Assembly: GCF_022458985.1 (NCBI RefSeq) | Contig: NC_061789.1 | Location: forward strand, 14,230,357-14,294,356 | Direction: 5' to 3' | Origin: Mugil cephalus | Lineage: Eukaryota > Chordata > Actinopteri > Mugiliformes > Mugilidae | DNA: 64,000 bases | Part shown: one piece after another, positions 38,361 through 50,756 of the stretch | Layout: each line of letters begins with the position of its first letter | Position numbering within the stretch: position 1 is the first letter of the stretch | The notes under the pieces: generated by a model | What the model saw: the letters and a program-made list of their open reading frames with translations, nothing else | What the model was told of the DNA's origin: nothing | Database searches by the model: none | Position numbers and translations under genes: made by a program

Positions 38361-39093
38361 CTAAGACTTAGTATGTGTACTTATATTTAGGATAACTAAC
38401 TAACAGATTTACATTGCTAAAATAATGGGAACTAAGATAAAAACACATTTTGGAACTGGTAAGTAAAGAAGAACCGTTGAGTCCATTGCAAAAGATAATA
38501 ACAGCATAATAACTTTAAAGGACCAACAGTTGACAGTTTAATTAATTCAGGATTAGTTGTGTGCAGAGATGTTTTCCTCTGTATTTGTTGAAACACAACC
38601 CATAATGAGACCCAAATGGCGAGTTCCCAGACTCATCAGAACGTGAGTCGATACTTCGGGCTAGTGCAGTGACACATTATGTGTTGTTCGGTCCACGTGC
38701 ACACAAAGGAATGAATATACAAATCCAGTGATTGTGGTTTTCCATGTGTAACTTGACACCTTAGTTTAAATGGGCAGGTAGGACCTAGTGGCTGATTTCG
38801 AAACCATTTTTTTTTGTCAGCAAAACAACCATCTCTTGATCAGGAAGTGGCCAACCAAACGAAAACGTTGTGACTACTATTTCTACAAAAAATACTTCTA
38901 GCTTGCCTAATCTAGAGAAGAAGAAAACCCACAGGTTCCATATGGGCATGAAATCAGCAGCCATGGTTCACGCTAGTGCTGGTGCTCAGCATATGTTGAG
39001 AATAAACTGGAGATGTCTGGGGATTGGTGCTAGAGTTGCTGGCGAACCAGAGACATTACCAGTGATTTAATTTCAGCTGATCTTGTGGAGAAG

Positions 39094-39330
39094 AAACCCT
39101 CTGTGATGTCACCCATGTTTCCTGGGGAGTGTTTTTGAAGCTCAGTGTCGTGTCTCCAGGCAAACTTGCGGCTAATTCAAAAACTGAAGGGGTAGAGGGT
39201 GAGGGTAAAGGGTGATGTGAGGGTTAGGGTTGGGAGTTTGTATATATTAGGCTGTGAACATGATCATTGCTGCTGCACATTCTCATATGGAGGTCCATGG
39301 AGATTGACTCTCTTTTGGGTTTTAATGGAA
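39094..39330 (+). repeat. Dispersed repeat, copy 1
   Basis: Shares ordered blocks with 46565-47040: TTTTGAAGCTCAGTGTCGTG here versus TTTTGAGGCTCAGTGTAGTG there, then GATTGACTCTCTTTTGG versus GATCGACTCTCTTTTGG. It is non-coding, its superfamily is unknown, and the interior is shorter than in copy 2. Confidence 0.55.
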
Positions 39331-39794
39331 CATTTTCACACAATCTTTTATTAAATTTTCGACCTTTAAAACAAATCACAGTGTTCTTTCAGGGCCTTTT
39401 ACCCAGACAGATCGGTGCTGAAAGGAGTGAACAGTGTGACCTCTAGTAGATAAGAAGTATAAAACACTCTCAATGCTTGATGTTCTGTCTGGTGTGCTGT
39501 GAGCCCAATCTGCAGATTTCTGAATTAAACACACAGAAAGACCAGAGCGTCTTGGAAGAGTGGGGTCACTAGTTTGAATTCCCCAGAGAACTGCATACCT
39601 GCTTTGCAAAAGCACCACCCCACTGAGATCCCAAGAGTTGCTACCAAAACCTGAAAACCCGAATTGAAGCCTTTGCAGTCTTTGTGCCGAGCTAAGGCAA
39701 CTGCGGGCTGATTCCACCTCCCAGACGTAGCACTGACGCTGACCATCTCACGTGGATCACACAGGATGATAAGCAATGAAATGTCTTTGATTAA

Positions 39795-40522
39795 TCATGT
39801 CTGATTATTAGTGACTTTATTTAACCTCACAACCTCCTGGTAACAGTAATGCATGCGAATTATTACATTAAAACGCATTCTTTTACACTGAAGAGGACAA
39901 AATGAAAACAAGTCTCTGCCACAATTTGTGGATGCGTAATGTGTTCAGTTTGTTAATAGATGGAGTTTAATACTGGATATGATGAAAGTGCTTTAAGAGA
40001 ATACATATTTGCGGTTAAATAGTCCCGCTGACATAACGTACCATACTTCCACAACAGGCAATTCATAACCGTTCCCTGTAACATGAACAATTGAGACTTT
40101 ACAGATATGTGCAAGTGGAAGCCCGGCAAATGAGGCGTGAATCATTGTCCCGGATTTTCCAGTTTCCCCTGCCTTTCCTGGGCTTTTCAAACCACAATCC
40201 CTCCCATTACAATCAAAGTCGCCACATCCAACTGCAGATTAATAGGAGACTTCCTCTACACTGCTTTACACGGTGGTAATTCATCTTAATTGTGATACAT
40301 TCCTCCTGGCAGCGTGCCCAGCTCCCCAGATGCTCGTTGTCTGTTTGTCAAATACTAAACCCCTTACAATGTCTTCAAAGCTTCAAAGAGTTCTGGGCCT
40401 CGAGAGTCACGGCTTTTACAGGTCGGAAATCCAACACATGCTTGGCAACATCTGCCGACAGCCGGCTCCCCATTGAAACCAGCTCGGCGTCAGGCCTATG
40501 CGCATTCGAAACCAGGGAGCGT
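39795..40522 (-). other. tmem100: tmem100 3' untranslated region (candidate)
   Basis: Sequence downstream of the tmem100 stop in its sense. A minus-strand AATAAA at 39821-39816 gives a 3' UTR of about 0.7 kb. Other signals further left cannot be excluded. Confidence 0.4.
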
Positions 40523-40921
40523 TCAGGTGAAAATGCTCCTCTGGTTGACCACCAGGGCGGTTTGGCTCTCCCGTCGCCGTTCCTTCTTCCGCTCCAGCCT
40601 CACCTTCCAGCAGATGGCGCTGGACACCAGAAGCACCAGCCCGGCCGAGAGGAGCACCAGGCCAAAGTAGGAGATGGTGGACCCGTGCGAATTGAAGCTG
40701 TAAGCCACCGCGGTGACCACGATGCCGGCAATGAGCACCACCACACCGAAGGGGACGGTGCAGCGGTAGCAGGAGAGCTCTGCCCCGCCGGTGGCTGCAG
40801 TCAGCTGGACTTCATTAACCAGGGGGATGCTCACCGTGGTTATGCCGGATACCGGGCGCTCAGTGTTCTTCTCCGGGGTCGCTGGCGTTCTCATGGCGTC
40901 CTTATTGGCTTCTTCTGGCAT
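40523..40921 (-). CDS. tmem100: TMEM100, two-pass membrane protein of ALK1/BMP signalling
   Basis: 132-aa protein in one coding exon (human 134 aa). In mammals TMEM100 acts downstream of BMP9/BMP10-ALK1 in arterial endothelium and is needed for vascular development. In sensory neurons it modulates the TRPA1-TRPV1 complex. Two hydrophobic segments are visible, at about residues 55-75 and 84-104. Recognisable conserved blocks are LTAATGGAELSCYRC, GIVVTAVAYSFNSHGS and the cytosolic end RRESQTALVVNQRS. The N-terminal 30 residues are variable. The start is the ATG at 40921 because MPEEANKD aligns with the mammalian MTEEPIKE; ten further in-frame codons upstream have no ATG. It lies back-to-back with pctp, about 2.5 kb away, as in human. 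The long plus-strand frame across it (40292-41101) is an antisense shadow. Confidence 0.96.
   Translation of the reverse strand: MPEEANKDAMRTPATPEKNTERPVSGITTVSIPLVNEVQLTAATGGAELSCYRCTVPFGVVVLIAGIVVTAVAYSFNSHGSTISYFGLVLLSAGLVLLVSSAICWKVRLERKKERRRESQTALVVNQRSIFT
40607..40620 (+). promoter_or_regulatory. CTCF-type motif inside tmem100 coding sequence
   Basis: CCAGCAGATGGCGC is a full match to the CTCF core, on the strand opposite to the gene. It overlaps codons for A-I-C-W-K, so coding constraint could explain it. Confidence 0.35.
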
Positions 40922-41005
40922 TGCAGGATCCACCAGCCTCTTCTTAAGCAACCACAGATGGTTCCCGGTCTTTGCCCCCTTACACTCTCTCCTACGTCAG
41001 GGTCT
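40922..41005 (-). other. tmem100: tmem100 5' leader segment with splice acceptor
   Basis: In the tmem100 sense, TTTGTTTCTCCACAG ends at 41006, a good splice acceptor, followed by AGACCCTGACG and then the start codon 84 bases on. This suggests that an upstream non-coding first exon lies further right, as TMEM100 genes have in mammals. That exon was not located. Confidence 0.45.
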
Positions 41006-41009
41006 CTGT

Positions 41010-43484
41010 GGAGAAACAAACCATCCATGTTGCTCAACAAGGCAAGAGAAACCCAACAGATGCTTTTTGTTACCATTTCACAATTCACCAACACTCTCTG
41101 ACCACCACACGCTGCTTCAATAAACCCCCGTAACCTCTTTGCACAATCCCGGGCCGCCTCCTCCTCATCCAGTCAGAGATGGATGACGCAGAAGCCCTCA
41201 GCCCAGCACGAGCTGAGACATTCCCTGGAGAGCGCGGGATATGACATTACAAACTGCTCCGTGAAATGCAAGGAGCCTTGAAATCACACGCACTTTCACA
41301 ACCGCCCAGTCGTCCCCCACCTCACATCTGCTGGGTGGAAGGCTCTGATTCAGACAATGACTGGCGAGAAATGGGAAGTGTCACTTACACTTCTGACACA
41401 ACTATAGCAGCAACTATGCGTCTGTGGTTTTGGGGGAGTTTAGATTCTGCACTAAAACACAAAAACATGGTGGAGGCTAAGAAAATGAACATGGTTTTAA
41501 TTTGGTTAGTGACATTATTCTGATGTTAAGCACACACGCCTGGTGTTTTCCCACTTTATGAGGAGAAAGCCGATTAATCAAATAGAAGAAATTTAAAGAC
41601 TTTCCCTTTAGTTTCTCTTCCTGTTGTGGAAAGTGTATTTATTTTCGGCTTGGCTGTGGTCCTGTAAGGCCTCACCACATAAATATGACTTGTTGATAAA
41701 TGGATCAAAGAGGAAACACTTCTAGTAAATGAGTCTTCTAACTTACGTTCATGTGAAATCTAAAATGCTGAAACGAAACTGATTTGTGACTGGACAGCAG
41801 GCTGCTAACAGACACAACCTCAGTTTCATGTTTTATTGCCTGTAAAACCAACAGAGTCCTATAACTGCACTGATAAAATGTTAATTTTATATATCTCTTT
41901 GTGGAAAACAGAGGCTTCGAAATTAGGCTTCAACTAGAAGTCTGATTCAGAATAACTAGCCAGTCAGCTTAACTGATTATTTTCTTCAGACAGGTTACAA
42001 AATAACATCCTCAACATCTTGTTTATCAAGAAACAGCCCATAAACGTTTAGTCCATTACTAAATAGCAAAGTCACCAAAATATTCACATAAAATGAACCA
42101 GTTCTAAATAAAATTGTTTAAATTTTTAGTCATCTCTGGACTGACTGTAAGAAGAAAAATGCTTGGGTATGGACTGATGAAATTAGTTTGATCATATGCA
42201 GAAAAGGTAGGATTTTACAGAGAGAAAACACCTCCACAAAGACTTTAAATCTGCAACAGAAGAGGTTGACCTGACAAACCAAGTTTACACCTAATCAATC
42301 TCCACCATCTCACTTTGAATGGTATATATTTTGGTTTCAAAAGGCTGTAAAGACTATGTAATTTACCTTTTAAAACCAAACATTGTTATGTGTAATAAAT
42401 CTACTTGACATGCTCAAAACAAAGTCCAGACAAAAAAAGGAGAAACGTTCGTCACCTCACAGCCGTTTTCCATGTTTCCAAAGTGTCCCTCTGTGCAGTG
42501 AAACTTGTCTCAAAGTTAAATATTTGATTCAAAGTGAAGTAAAGGTTTTCTGCCAGAAAAAAAAAACGGAGCCTCTCCCTCTTTTTCTCTTTCTCTGTGG
42601 AATCTGACTCCCATTCATGAGAAAAGTCCTCAGGTTAAAGCGCCGTCCGCCGGACTGCCATCCTCATTGAGAAGGACTACTTCAAGTATCGATGACTGCA
42701 GCGTGAAGCTCGGGACGAACACGTATGATCCGGTGGCATATTTCAAAATAAAACGACGGGCGCTGTCGGCATGAGTGTCGGACTGGGAGGCATTTATTTT
42801 GAAGCCCAAATATTTGCTTCTCTTATTCTTTTCTGTTTCACGCTGCAGTGCTTGCAATTACATTACATTCAGCAACTACAATATGATATTTACATTCATA
42901 CATATAAAATCCAATCATTAAACATGTCACTGGAGCATATAAATAAATGAGTAATAATAATAGTTAATAACAGCCATATAACTCTATAATTTAATCTTCA
43001 TTTGCAATTAAAAATAAAGCCGGTAAAAGTGGTGAATTACAGTGTAGTAGTAGATAAAAATAATACTCCATTGAAAATGTTATGCATGTATATTGCATAC
43101 AGTGCGTTTGAATAAAATCTTAGTTTATCGTGATAGCAGCATATTACTGATGGCCAATTGTAGCAAAATATTTGAAAACGTATTTATTTTTAAATAACTT
43201 TTAAATATTTTAAACTGCAAAATAGCTATTAACTATGACAACAGATATACTGCGGCTAATGAAACTGTGTTATCGTCCCCTACGTACTGACGAATAATAA
43301 TCCAGAATAAAATTAAAAATGTCTGACTGGTTAAAATTACTCAACTACTTTACACTACTTTCAAAAATATACATTTTGTACTTGTGCGTGCGCGCGTCAA
43401 TCTTTTATTTTGAATGTGCGGACAGGAAGTCCTGTGTGCGTCCTGCGGTGTTTCCCGCAGCTTGTTGGAGACCACCGAGCCGTC
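41010..43484. other. Divergent interval between tmem100 and pctp
   Basis: 2.5 kb shared upstream region of two genes transcribed away from each other. It probably includes the non-coding first exon and promoter of tmem100 and the pctp promoter. The last 100 bases before pctp contain GTGCGTGCGCGCGTC and further CpGs. No TATA box is assigned. No other coding sequence is seen. Confidence 0.55.
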
Positions 43485-46400
43485 ATGTCGCTGCGGTTTA
43501 CGGATGAAGAGTTTCAGAGCGCCTGGAAGGAGCTGGATGAGCCGCAGCTGGAGGGAGGATGGGAGCTCTTTACCGAGACGATGGGAGTCAAAATCTACCG
43601 GCTCTACGACAAGGTAGAGAATATAAGTAGCACTGCCGCTTCTGCGACGGGAAAACCGATCAATAATGAATGATTGATGAGTCTAAATGGGATTTGGTTT
43701 CTGCCGCAGAGCCTGCAGCATCAACCCATTCCCTCCCCCCAAAACATTCATCTTTACATTAAAACAGTTATTGGCAAAATATCTATGAGCTGCGGTGTCC
43801 TAGCGGCCAGCGGAAGAACAAGCCGGAAACTGAGCTTGCAAACTGGATTTACTGGTCACACCAAATATCATTTACAAACTCGATCGTTTTATGTTGCGTC
43901 GCATTTGTGTGCATATACAACCAGATCCGATACACTTATGTAGCCAGAAAGATCCGGTCTTCAATTCGGTTTACACCCGGCACATCTAGGAGGTAGCATT
44001 GGATTAGTTTTCAACTTCTAACTTGTATCACATAGTGTTTGAGCTGGTTATTTTAAGTTACCTTCTATTTATTTGAAATATTCTTTGCCAGTCTTTTAAG
44101 CCAGTGCACTGATACATTTTGTAAGCAATTTGCACAGTGATACAATTTTCAAGCTCTTTTAAAATACTTAAACACTTAGCATACATGATTATTTTCAGGG
44201 TTATTGCATAAAACGCCCCAAATAAACCACATGCAAGTCTTTTCAGGGCTGAATCAAATCCTGCTTCCTTCCTCGTGGGATGCAAAGTAGACTGGTTCTA
44301 ATCAGAGTTGTGTGGTTTTGGATTAGTTACACAGTGTGGGTGCGGCGTGTGCGGCATGCAGTGTGAAGTATTGTATAGAGAACTCTCATGTGCTGTCTGC
44401 AGGAAACTGGACTTTATGAGTACAAAGTCTTCGGTGTGCTCGCCACCTGCACTGCAGAGCTGTGTGCAGATGTCTACATGGACCTGACGTATCGGAAACA
44501 CTGGGACGGATATGTGAAAGGTAAAAAAGTCCCAGGAAGGCAAAGTTCACACACATTATCCGTGCCATCCCAAACCAGTGTTTCCTAATTTCTCCATAGA
44601 CTTCACATTCACATGGGTGTCATCAATGGATGCTTTTTTTTGTACTATTGCTGTGCTGTAGCACATAATTTCTGTGCCTTCTTATATCTTCTTTGCTTTA
44701 ATTCCTAATCCTTGTTTTCATGCACGTCTACAGAAACCAGCAGGTAACAGCTCTAGTTGCAGGTGTAGCTTGACTTTTGTGGTCGTTTAAGTAGCCTTTT
44801 TTAGTAGTCATGTTGTCTGTGGTATAAATAGTTTTACAGTGTTTATATTGATGTTTTCCCTTGTGGTCTTTTATATTTGACTTTTTTTTGTGTGTATTTT
44901 GTAACCCAGAGCTCTATGAGAAGGACTTTGATGGAGAGTCGGCCATCTACTGGGAAGTGAAATATCCCTTCCCGCTTTCAAACAGAGACGTATCCTTCAG
45001 ATGTGACTTGGGAGGCAACTTTAGATATGATTTGTGGAACTGTGTAATTTGAGGTTGTGTCCTCCCTGACGGCTCAAACCTCAGTACGTGTACATTCGGG
45101 AGCGGAGGGACCTGGATGTGGACGGCAGGAAGATCTGGGTGATCCTGGCCAGAAGCTCCCCACAGACGGCGTGTGCGGAAAAGAACGGCGTGCTGCGCGT
45201 CAAAGACTACAAGCAGAGCGTCGCCCTGGAGAGCGACGGAGGCTGTGGAACTAAAGGTGAGCTGCAGCCTTTTTGCTTTTTGCTGGTTTTGCTTGTGATG
45301 TATAATGATACAAGTGTTGCGCTTTGTCCCTACTGCAGCACATGAACAATAAAAAATAATTCTGTTTTCTTAAATGTTTAGCATAAATAATAAATGAAAA
45401 CAATGAATGAATTGTAGTAAATTCAGTTTAGGTCTAGAGAAAAAATGAATGAATGAAATTGACTGTTTACAGGGATTAATTAAAATGATCTGAAAAGGTA
45501 ATCGCACAACCTTTTAGAGATAATAGATTTATTCTCACCAGAGATAAATAAATACAGCACCCCTCTCACTATGGTAGAAAAGTCCTTCTGGTAGGGCCAG
45601 CCTGTTCTCACTGAGTTGGTTATATAAGCCTTTATTATTAGTGTCATCTTGGTGTCCTTGCAAATGTAGCTAGCGTAAACTCAATACATTTAAAAGACCA
45701 GCGTGCAGTATTAAGTGCCATCTAGTGGTTGGGTTGCGGATTGCACCTAACAGAATACAGAAGCATTTTAAAGTGCGCAGGAGAATTCGCAGTGGTATGT
45801 TCGGTTCAGGTTATCGTAGAAGCACGGCGGACTCTGTGGAAGAGGACCCACAGCGATCCATGGTACTAGGTGATCACATACTGATGATCCTGAACACCAC
45901 ACACTGGTCGTTTAAATGACGCTGGGCCGTAGAGCTGAAATCAGTAGACATCATCATGTAGCAATTCATCATCAAGAATTGAGGTTGATCTTCAACATGC
46001 ATGAACGTGTTTTTCAGTTTTCATGAACTACTTTGACAACCCTGGTGGGATGATCCCTACGTGGCTGGTGAACTGGGCAGCGAAGGTGAGTGCCTCTAAC
46101 GTCAGCAAGATCCTCTTATTCACAGAGCGTAAGCTCCAAACATTTAAAGCTTTACTTGAAAGGAAGAAAGCGTTAAAAAAAAAAACAACGGCTTAAGGAG
46201 CGCTGAACTTTGATCACATGGGTCACATGTTAGGAATTTACATCCGCTAGAAGTGCTGGTTTGAGTCTTTGCATGGTCACCAATAAACATGCCTCCGCTT
46301 GATTTACAGGAGAATAATGTGTTTATCTGATATGAACTCATTTAGGGATATTTCATCTTTTAAAGAAGGAGATTTGAATAGCTCCCCGTGAGCATTAGCA

Positions 46401-47416
46401 GACACACAAACTGGCACAGGAATCTGAAGCTAGTGTTATACTTTCAATATGTATGAGGACACGAGACACCCCTAAGGAGTTTCATCATCATGTACATGGG
46501 ACTCTGTCTTAATGGCTGTGACCACTATAAGAATTTGGATACAACAAGACTGAATGCGTCACTTTTTGAGGCTCAGTCACTGAGTCTATATAAAAATTGG
46601 AGAAAGCATTCGTGGCCTTACCCACATGCTTCCTGAAGGTTGTTTTTGAGGCTCAGTGTAGTGTCATGGTCGTCGCTTAACTCCCAGTTATCTCCCAATT
46701 CATAAATGATAGAGAGGTTGTCCACTTGTCACTCAAAGCAGCCACGCCCTTATTTATGCATAAATTTAAGCCTTAATATAATTTAAACAGGTGAGTTGTA
46801 TAAAAATTCTCCCCCGTCCAGTTCTCATGAATTGAGAAATTAGCTATAAAAACCAAAAAACAAACTTTTACACCAGTGTAAATGTGTTTATTTCTGCTAT
46901 AAAGTTGGACACTGTAACGTGGGGAGCTACAGGGATCGACTCTCTTTTGGAGCCACCTAGAAGCGGTCACCAGAAGAGCTTTTTTGGCACTTTGAAGTTT
47001 CCTTCAATTTTCGGCCCCAGAGGTTGCTCCGTTCCTTTCAGCTCTCCATTACTTAAAAGCACTCAGACGTATTGCAATATCTGTTATGTGCATATGTTCA
47101 CTGTTGACCTGCCGAAACCGATATTTGCTGTGGGCTTTGAAGAGGGTGTTAAAAGGGTTCATTCACAGGCCTCTCAGAGCTCCATCTCTCCTTCGGCCTG
47201 CTTTATGGTTTGCAGCTGTGTTTCGGAGTGACGTCAGCAGTTCCTCTTGTCGCCGTCCCTCCTAGGTGGGTCTTCTTGGCACACGTGTCCATGACGCTCA
47301 CTGATAGAGATGCTCTTTGTGTGTATGTTTTCTTTAAACAGAGCGGGGTTCCAGGTTTCTTAACGGACATGCAGAAGGCCTGCAGCACCTACGAAAGCTA
47401 CTGCCAGAAGAAATGA
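43485..47416 (+). CDS. pctp: PCTP (STARD2), phosphatidylcholine transfer protein
   Basis: Cytosolic START-domain protein that binds one phosphatidylcholine molecule and moves it between membranes. Six coding exons give 213 aa (human 214): 43485-43613, 44403-44520, 44910-44989, 45085-45256, 46018-46085 and 47342-47416. Every splice is GT-AG, and the third intron is only 95 bp. The START fold covers nearly the whole chain. Conserved blocks include TGLYEYKVFGVL, YWEVKYPFPLSNRDYVY, YKQSVALESDG and NYFDNPGG. Residues matching the choline-site aromatic cage of human PCTP (Trp101, Tyr114, Tyr155) are W97, Y110 and Y151; R74, D78 and Q153 are also kept. The start ATG at 43485 follows CCGTC and gives the expected short N-terminus. 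The protein appears functional, with no frameshift. Confidence 0.97.
45715..45728 (-). promoter_or_regulatory. CTCF-type motif in pctp intron 4
   Basis: The minus strand reads CCACTAGATGGCAC, a full match to the CTCF core. It faces left, opposite to the motifs at 10147, 11348, 23879 and 40607, giving a convergent arrangement. Confidence 0.5.
46565..47040 (+). repeat. Dispersed repeat, copy 2, in pctp intron 5
   Basis: About 475 bases sharing ordered blocks with 39094-39330. It begins around TTTTTGAGGCTCAGTCACTG, continues through CAGTGTAAATGTGTTTATTTC, and ends with GGGATCGACTCTCTTTTGG and the TTTTTGGCACTTTGAAGTTT segment. It looks like a widespread fish non-coding repeat, probably of DNA-transposon origin; the class is not established. 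Confidence 0.55.
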
Positions 47417-48098
47417 GCGCAACCGACGGGAAAGTGGCTCGAGGGCTGTGATCAGTTTTTACTGCTGTTGCTTTAGTTTTGGGAGGTATTTTAAAGGTGT
47501 ATAATTAAATTTGACTCCTCTGTATGAGGTGAATGTGCCATGGCGTGGGCCGCTACTGGTAGCATGCTGTTGACTCAGGCATGACGTGCACGAAGCGGCC
47601 GGCCTCATTAAAAAGCTGGTGCGAATCAGTTCTGTTCCATTGTGCTGTATCAACCATCTCTGTGTTGTCTTGTTTGTACAATCTCCTTGAGCTCCAGGGT
47701 TTAGGAGCTTTCATTGGATTTTTTTCTTTTCACAAAGTGTGTTTAGTAAATATTCTAATTCGTTCTTCCTTTGGGTCCTATGTGATAAAACTGTTTATTT
47801 TTCTTGTTTTAAATTACTGCTGTTGAATTGAAATATTCCAATAAGTTTACATTTGTTGTAGGTCTGCTCACACTGGAATCTTTTCATTGTCTGTCTTGTC
47901 AAACTGACAAAATCGTTTAGGGGGTTTATTACTGATCTGATGCAAAAATGCATATGGAGATACTTGATTGTAGGCTCTACTGATTCAGTACCTCTGTTTT
48001 CCTGTTGATATAGGTGAACACGATCTGATCATGAATTGCCTATTACTGTGTAATATTGCTGTGGTATTTTCCCAAATAAACTTTCATTTCACTTTTTA
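47417..48098 (+). other. pctp: pctp 3' untranslated region
   Basis: About 0.68 kb from the stop codon to an AATAAA at 48075-48080, followed by T-rich and GT-containing sequence. Confidence 0.7.
48075..48080 (+). other. pctp: pctp poly(A) signal AATAAA
   Basis: Canonical signal in CCCAAATAAACTTTC, with a TTTTTATGTGTCC downstream element. Confidence 0.65.
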
Positions 48099-48974
48099 TG
48101 TGTCCGTTATTACGACAAATGAGCAGTGATGCTTTGCACGTAAAATGGTCGTCTCAGAAGGCTTCAGATGGATACCATGATGCAAAGATTGATGCTGACA
48201 TTGCATATTAATTGTGTTCTCAATGATTTGGTATTGTTTTACCTTTTAAATGAAAAAAATAAATAAAACAATTTGCAGTTGTCGTATTTGCAGTGAGTGT
48301 TTACCACATTGAAAAGACCGCCTGTAAAACCTGAACCACACCAGCAGACTATAAATACAGCATTTCAACATACATATGAGCAATTTTTATGATCTAAAAT
48401 GCAATTTTCTGCTGTAAATTTGCCGAAGATGTTGCCGAACTACTCACCCGTCTAGACGGATGAAATCATTAAATCAATCATTAATGTGTTCATCGGCATA
48501 GGTGGGTCTGATTTAAGTACTGCCAGGTCGTTAGTAATTTCTTCCCCGGGATAAATAGTATCAAAAATATATTTTCATTATCCAAGGTAATTAAAATCGT
48601 CTCTGACATGCAGTGGAACAAGATGGAAAGTAGCAGAGTCACAACAACAGAACTTAAATTTGACTAAAACTAAGAGTTTGTTCATCCCGTGTGAATGCGC
48701 CGCATGAAACACAAAAGTAGGGGCGTAATATTTAAATCCCAGGACGGCCTCAGGTAACACTAATCCTGCGTTGTTAAGTACGCGATGTGCAAAACAACGT
48801 AAGCATGACGTATAAAGCAAGCGACTGTCACTCCATCACACGCTGGAGTGTTTGGTATTAATGGCATTCAGTAACAACTGGACAAGAAGCAGCGCTCTAT
48901 GGCGCGTATCCATAACAGTCACTTTATCTCAGTGTTGCGCCATGTGTATGTCGTATATCAATGTGATGACGTAA

Positions 48975-49060
48975 GTAGGGATGGGCGTATCGATCTAAAT
49001 ATCGATAGTATCGATGCAATTGCCAGTATCTGTATCGGATCGATACTAGTGCGTGGCATG
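48975..49060 (+). repeat. ATCGAT-rich dispersed repeat end
   Basis: GGGATGGGCGTATCGATC, AATATCGATAGTATCGATGC and CGGATCGATACTAG. Repeated ATCGAT around GGGATGGGCG is a common end of fish DNA-transposon-derived repeats. The family is not assigned. Confidence 0.4.
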
Positions 49061-49585
49061 AGCCTCTCCATTTATACCTGTAGTAAAAGGTGGATGAGGA
49101 CAGAGTTTGACACTCCTAGCATCACAGCAGTATCGCACAACTGGTACTGATGCGTTATTTATTCGTCGGTTACTAAACTACACGGGATAAAGACTCACTT
49201 CTGAAATATTAATGAACATTCCCCTCTGTGAGCAATTTTTATGTTTATTATTTTTGCTTTTGTTGACTTATTTTGCTCAACTGACTACTGTTACTGATTT
49301 TATTTTCCATTGTTGTCGTGTTGTTGACATTGTCATATTTATATTTTTGTTACATTGTTCTTTTTTTTATTTTGCACTAATGGCTTTTTCCCCCTAAAAC
49401 AACTGTGTGTAGTGAAAGGGGAATTATTTAAATTGTATAAGTTGTTTTATACTGTAATTAGTTAAGAAAAAACGGTCATTTGTGCTTCAGCGTGGTACGG
49501 AGCAACTAGACCCAGTGTCGCACAAATTAAACATGAAGAGCAAGCTATGAGAAAAAAGAACAAATAAGATATTACACAGAAGACA

Positions 49586-49985
49586 CTCAGTGCGTTTGCA
49601 TGCAGAAATTAATCGAGCTATGCTCAAATTTCGACCTTCTGAATGCAGTCATTGTCCCAGTTTATATGCAATGGAGAAAAAAATACAGCTCTTTTAATCT
49701 CTTAGGTAATACCTATGGTGCAGGTAAGATATGCGCTATCCCTCAGATCTGCGATCGACCTTCTTCGATGGTTTTGTTCCGGGGTCACGCGCCAGTGCAG
49801 TGGTTGTGGAGCATGCGCACACGCGTCATCCGATTGTAGTCCGATTAAGGCGCGTACATGGCGGAGAAAACCGAATTCCCAACGCATTATCTGGGTGTCT
49901 TAATCGGATGAGGAGAACTCCGACTTTAGTCAGAGTAACGTGTTTACATGGACTTACGTTGTCCAGCTAGAGTCCGATTAAGGTA
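49586..49985 (+). repeat. DNA-transposon-like repeat with TCCGATTAAGG motifs
   Basis: Begins CAGTGCGTTTGCATGCAG and ends near TTTACATGGACTTACG, then AGTCCGATTAAGG. The TCCGATTAAGG motif occurs twice (about 49840 and 49973), and TTAATCGGATGA occurs once in the opposite orientation. Repeats with GTTTACATG ends and ATCGGATTAAG interiors are common in fish genomes. It appears non-coding. Confidence 0.45.
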
Positions 49986-50518
49986 ATAATTCGTTTTTAT
50001 TTGTTTATTTATTTTTACGTGCATGTTAACTAACGTTACTGATTTCTACTCTAAACGGTAGTTAACCGCAGGTGTATTAATGGCGGCTGAATTACACTTT
50101 GGAGATGTTCTGGTACTGTTCATGTTGGTTCAGGTGCCATTGTTTATTGAGATACTTGCGGCAGTAGAGTTAGCTTGTTTTCAGGCTAACTCCGCGTGAG
50201 TGTGCGTGAGCGGGTAACTCTTCTTGCTATTTGATAAACATTTAAAAGCTTCAGTGGCTCACAGTCGGACGCGCCAAAAAGTTATTTAATGACATGCCTT
50301 GAACATTTATTCGTTAAAGTAGACATTTTGGTTTGCCGCCCTACAAAGAGCACAGGTTTATTAATTGTGACTGCACTTCATTTCGTGTGTTGTCTTCCTT
50401 TTAGCATACTGGTTAGCTAGCATAGGTAATGTGGACATTTGGAAACAAGCCATCATTAGTACACCTGTGTTTTTCCATGTCAGTACGTCTGGAAAAAGGC
50501 CTTTTTGGATATGGATAT

Positions 50519-50527
50519 TTAATAATA

Positions 50528-50572
<45 letters not shown>
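50519..50572. repeat. AAT trinucleotide microsatellite
   Basis: About 17 AAT/TAA units with one interruption. Confidence 0.9.
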
Positions 50573-50574
<2 letters not shown>

Positions 50575-50756
50575 CAGAATATTAAATAGTGTACATTTGA
50601 CCCGTGTTCTTACTTGATCAATGATTAAACCAAAATGCATTACCCATTGCCAGTATGTGGTTGTGGCCGCTTTTGTCTTTTTGTCTTAAGAACTGATGAC
50701 AACAAGAGACTAGTTTCAGATGATTTTAGCTGCGTGACATGTTTATGTTGCCTTTA

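Larger units (their letters stand above)
48099..50079. other. Repeat-rich non-coding interval after pctp
   Basis: No exon recognised. It contains an ATCGAT-rich dispersed repeat at about 48975-49060 and a composite DNA-transposon-like repeat at 49586-49985. Confidence 0.55.

Noticed and set aside
39205-39235. Telomere-like GGGTTAGGGTT
   Set aside because: Only about two units, embedded in a G/T-rich stretch; not an interstitial telomeric array.
39540-39670. Second SINE-like sequence (AGTTTGAATTCCCC resembling box B)
   Set aside because: The rest of the SINE core is not recognisable, so it is too weak to list as a feature.
40292-41101. 269-codon plus-strand open frame
   Set aside because: It is antisense to tmem100, whose minus-strand frame has clear homology; the plus-strand translation has no domain.
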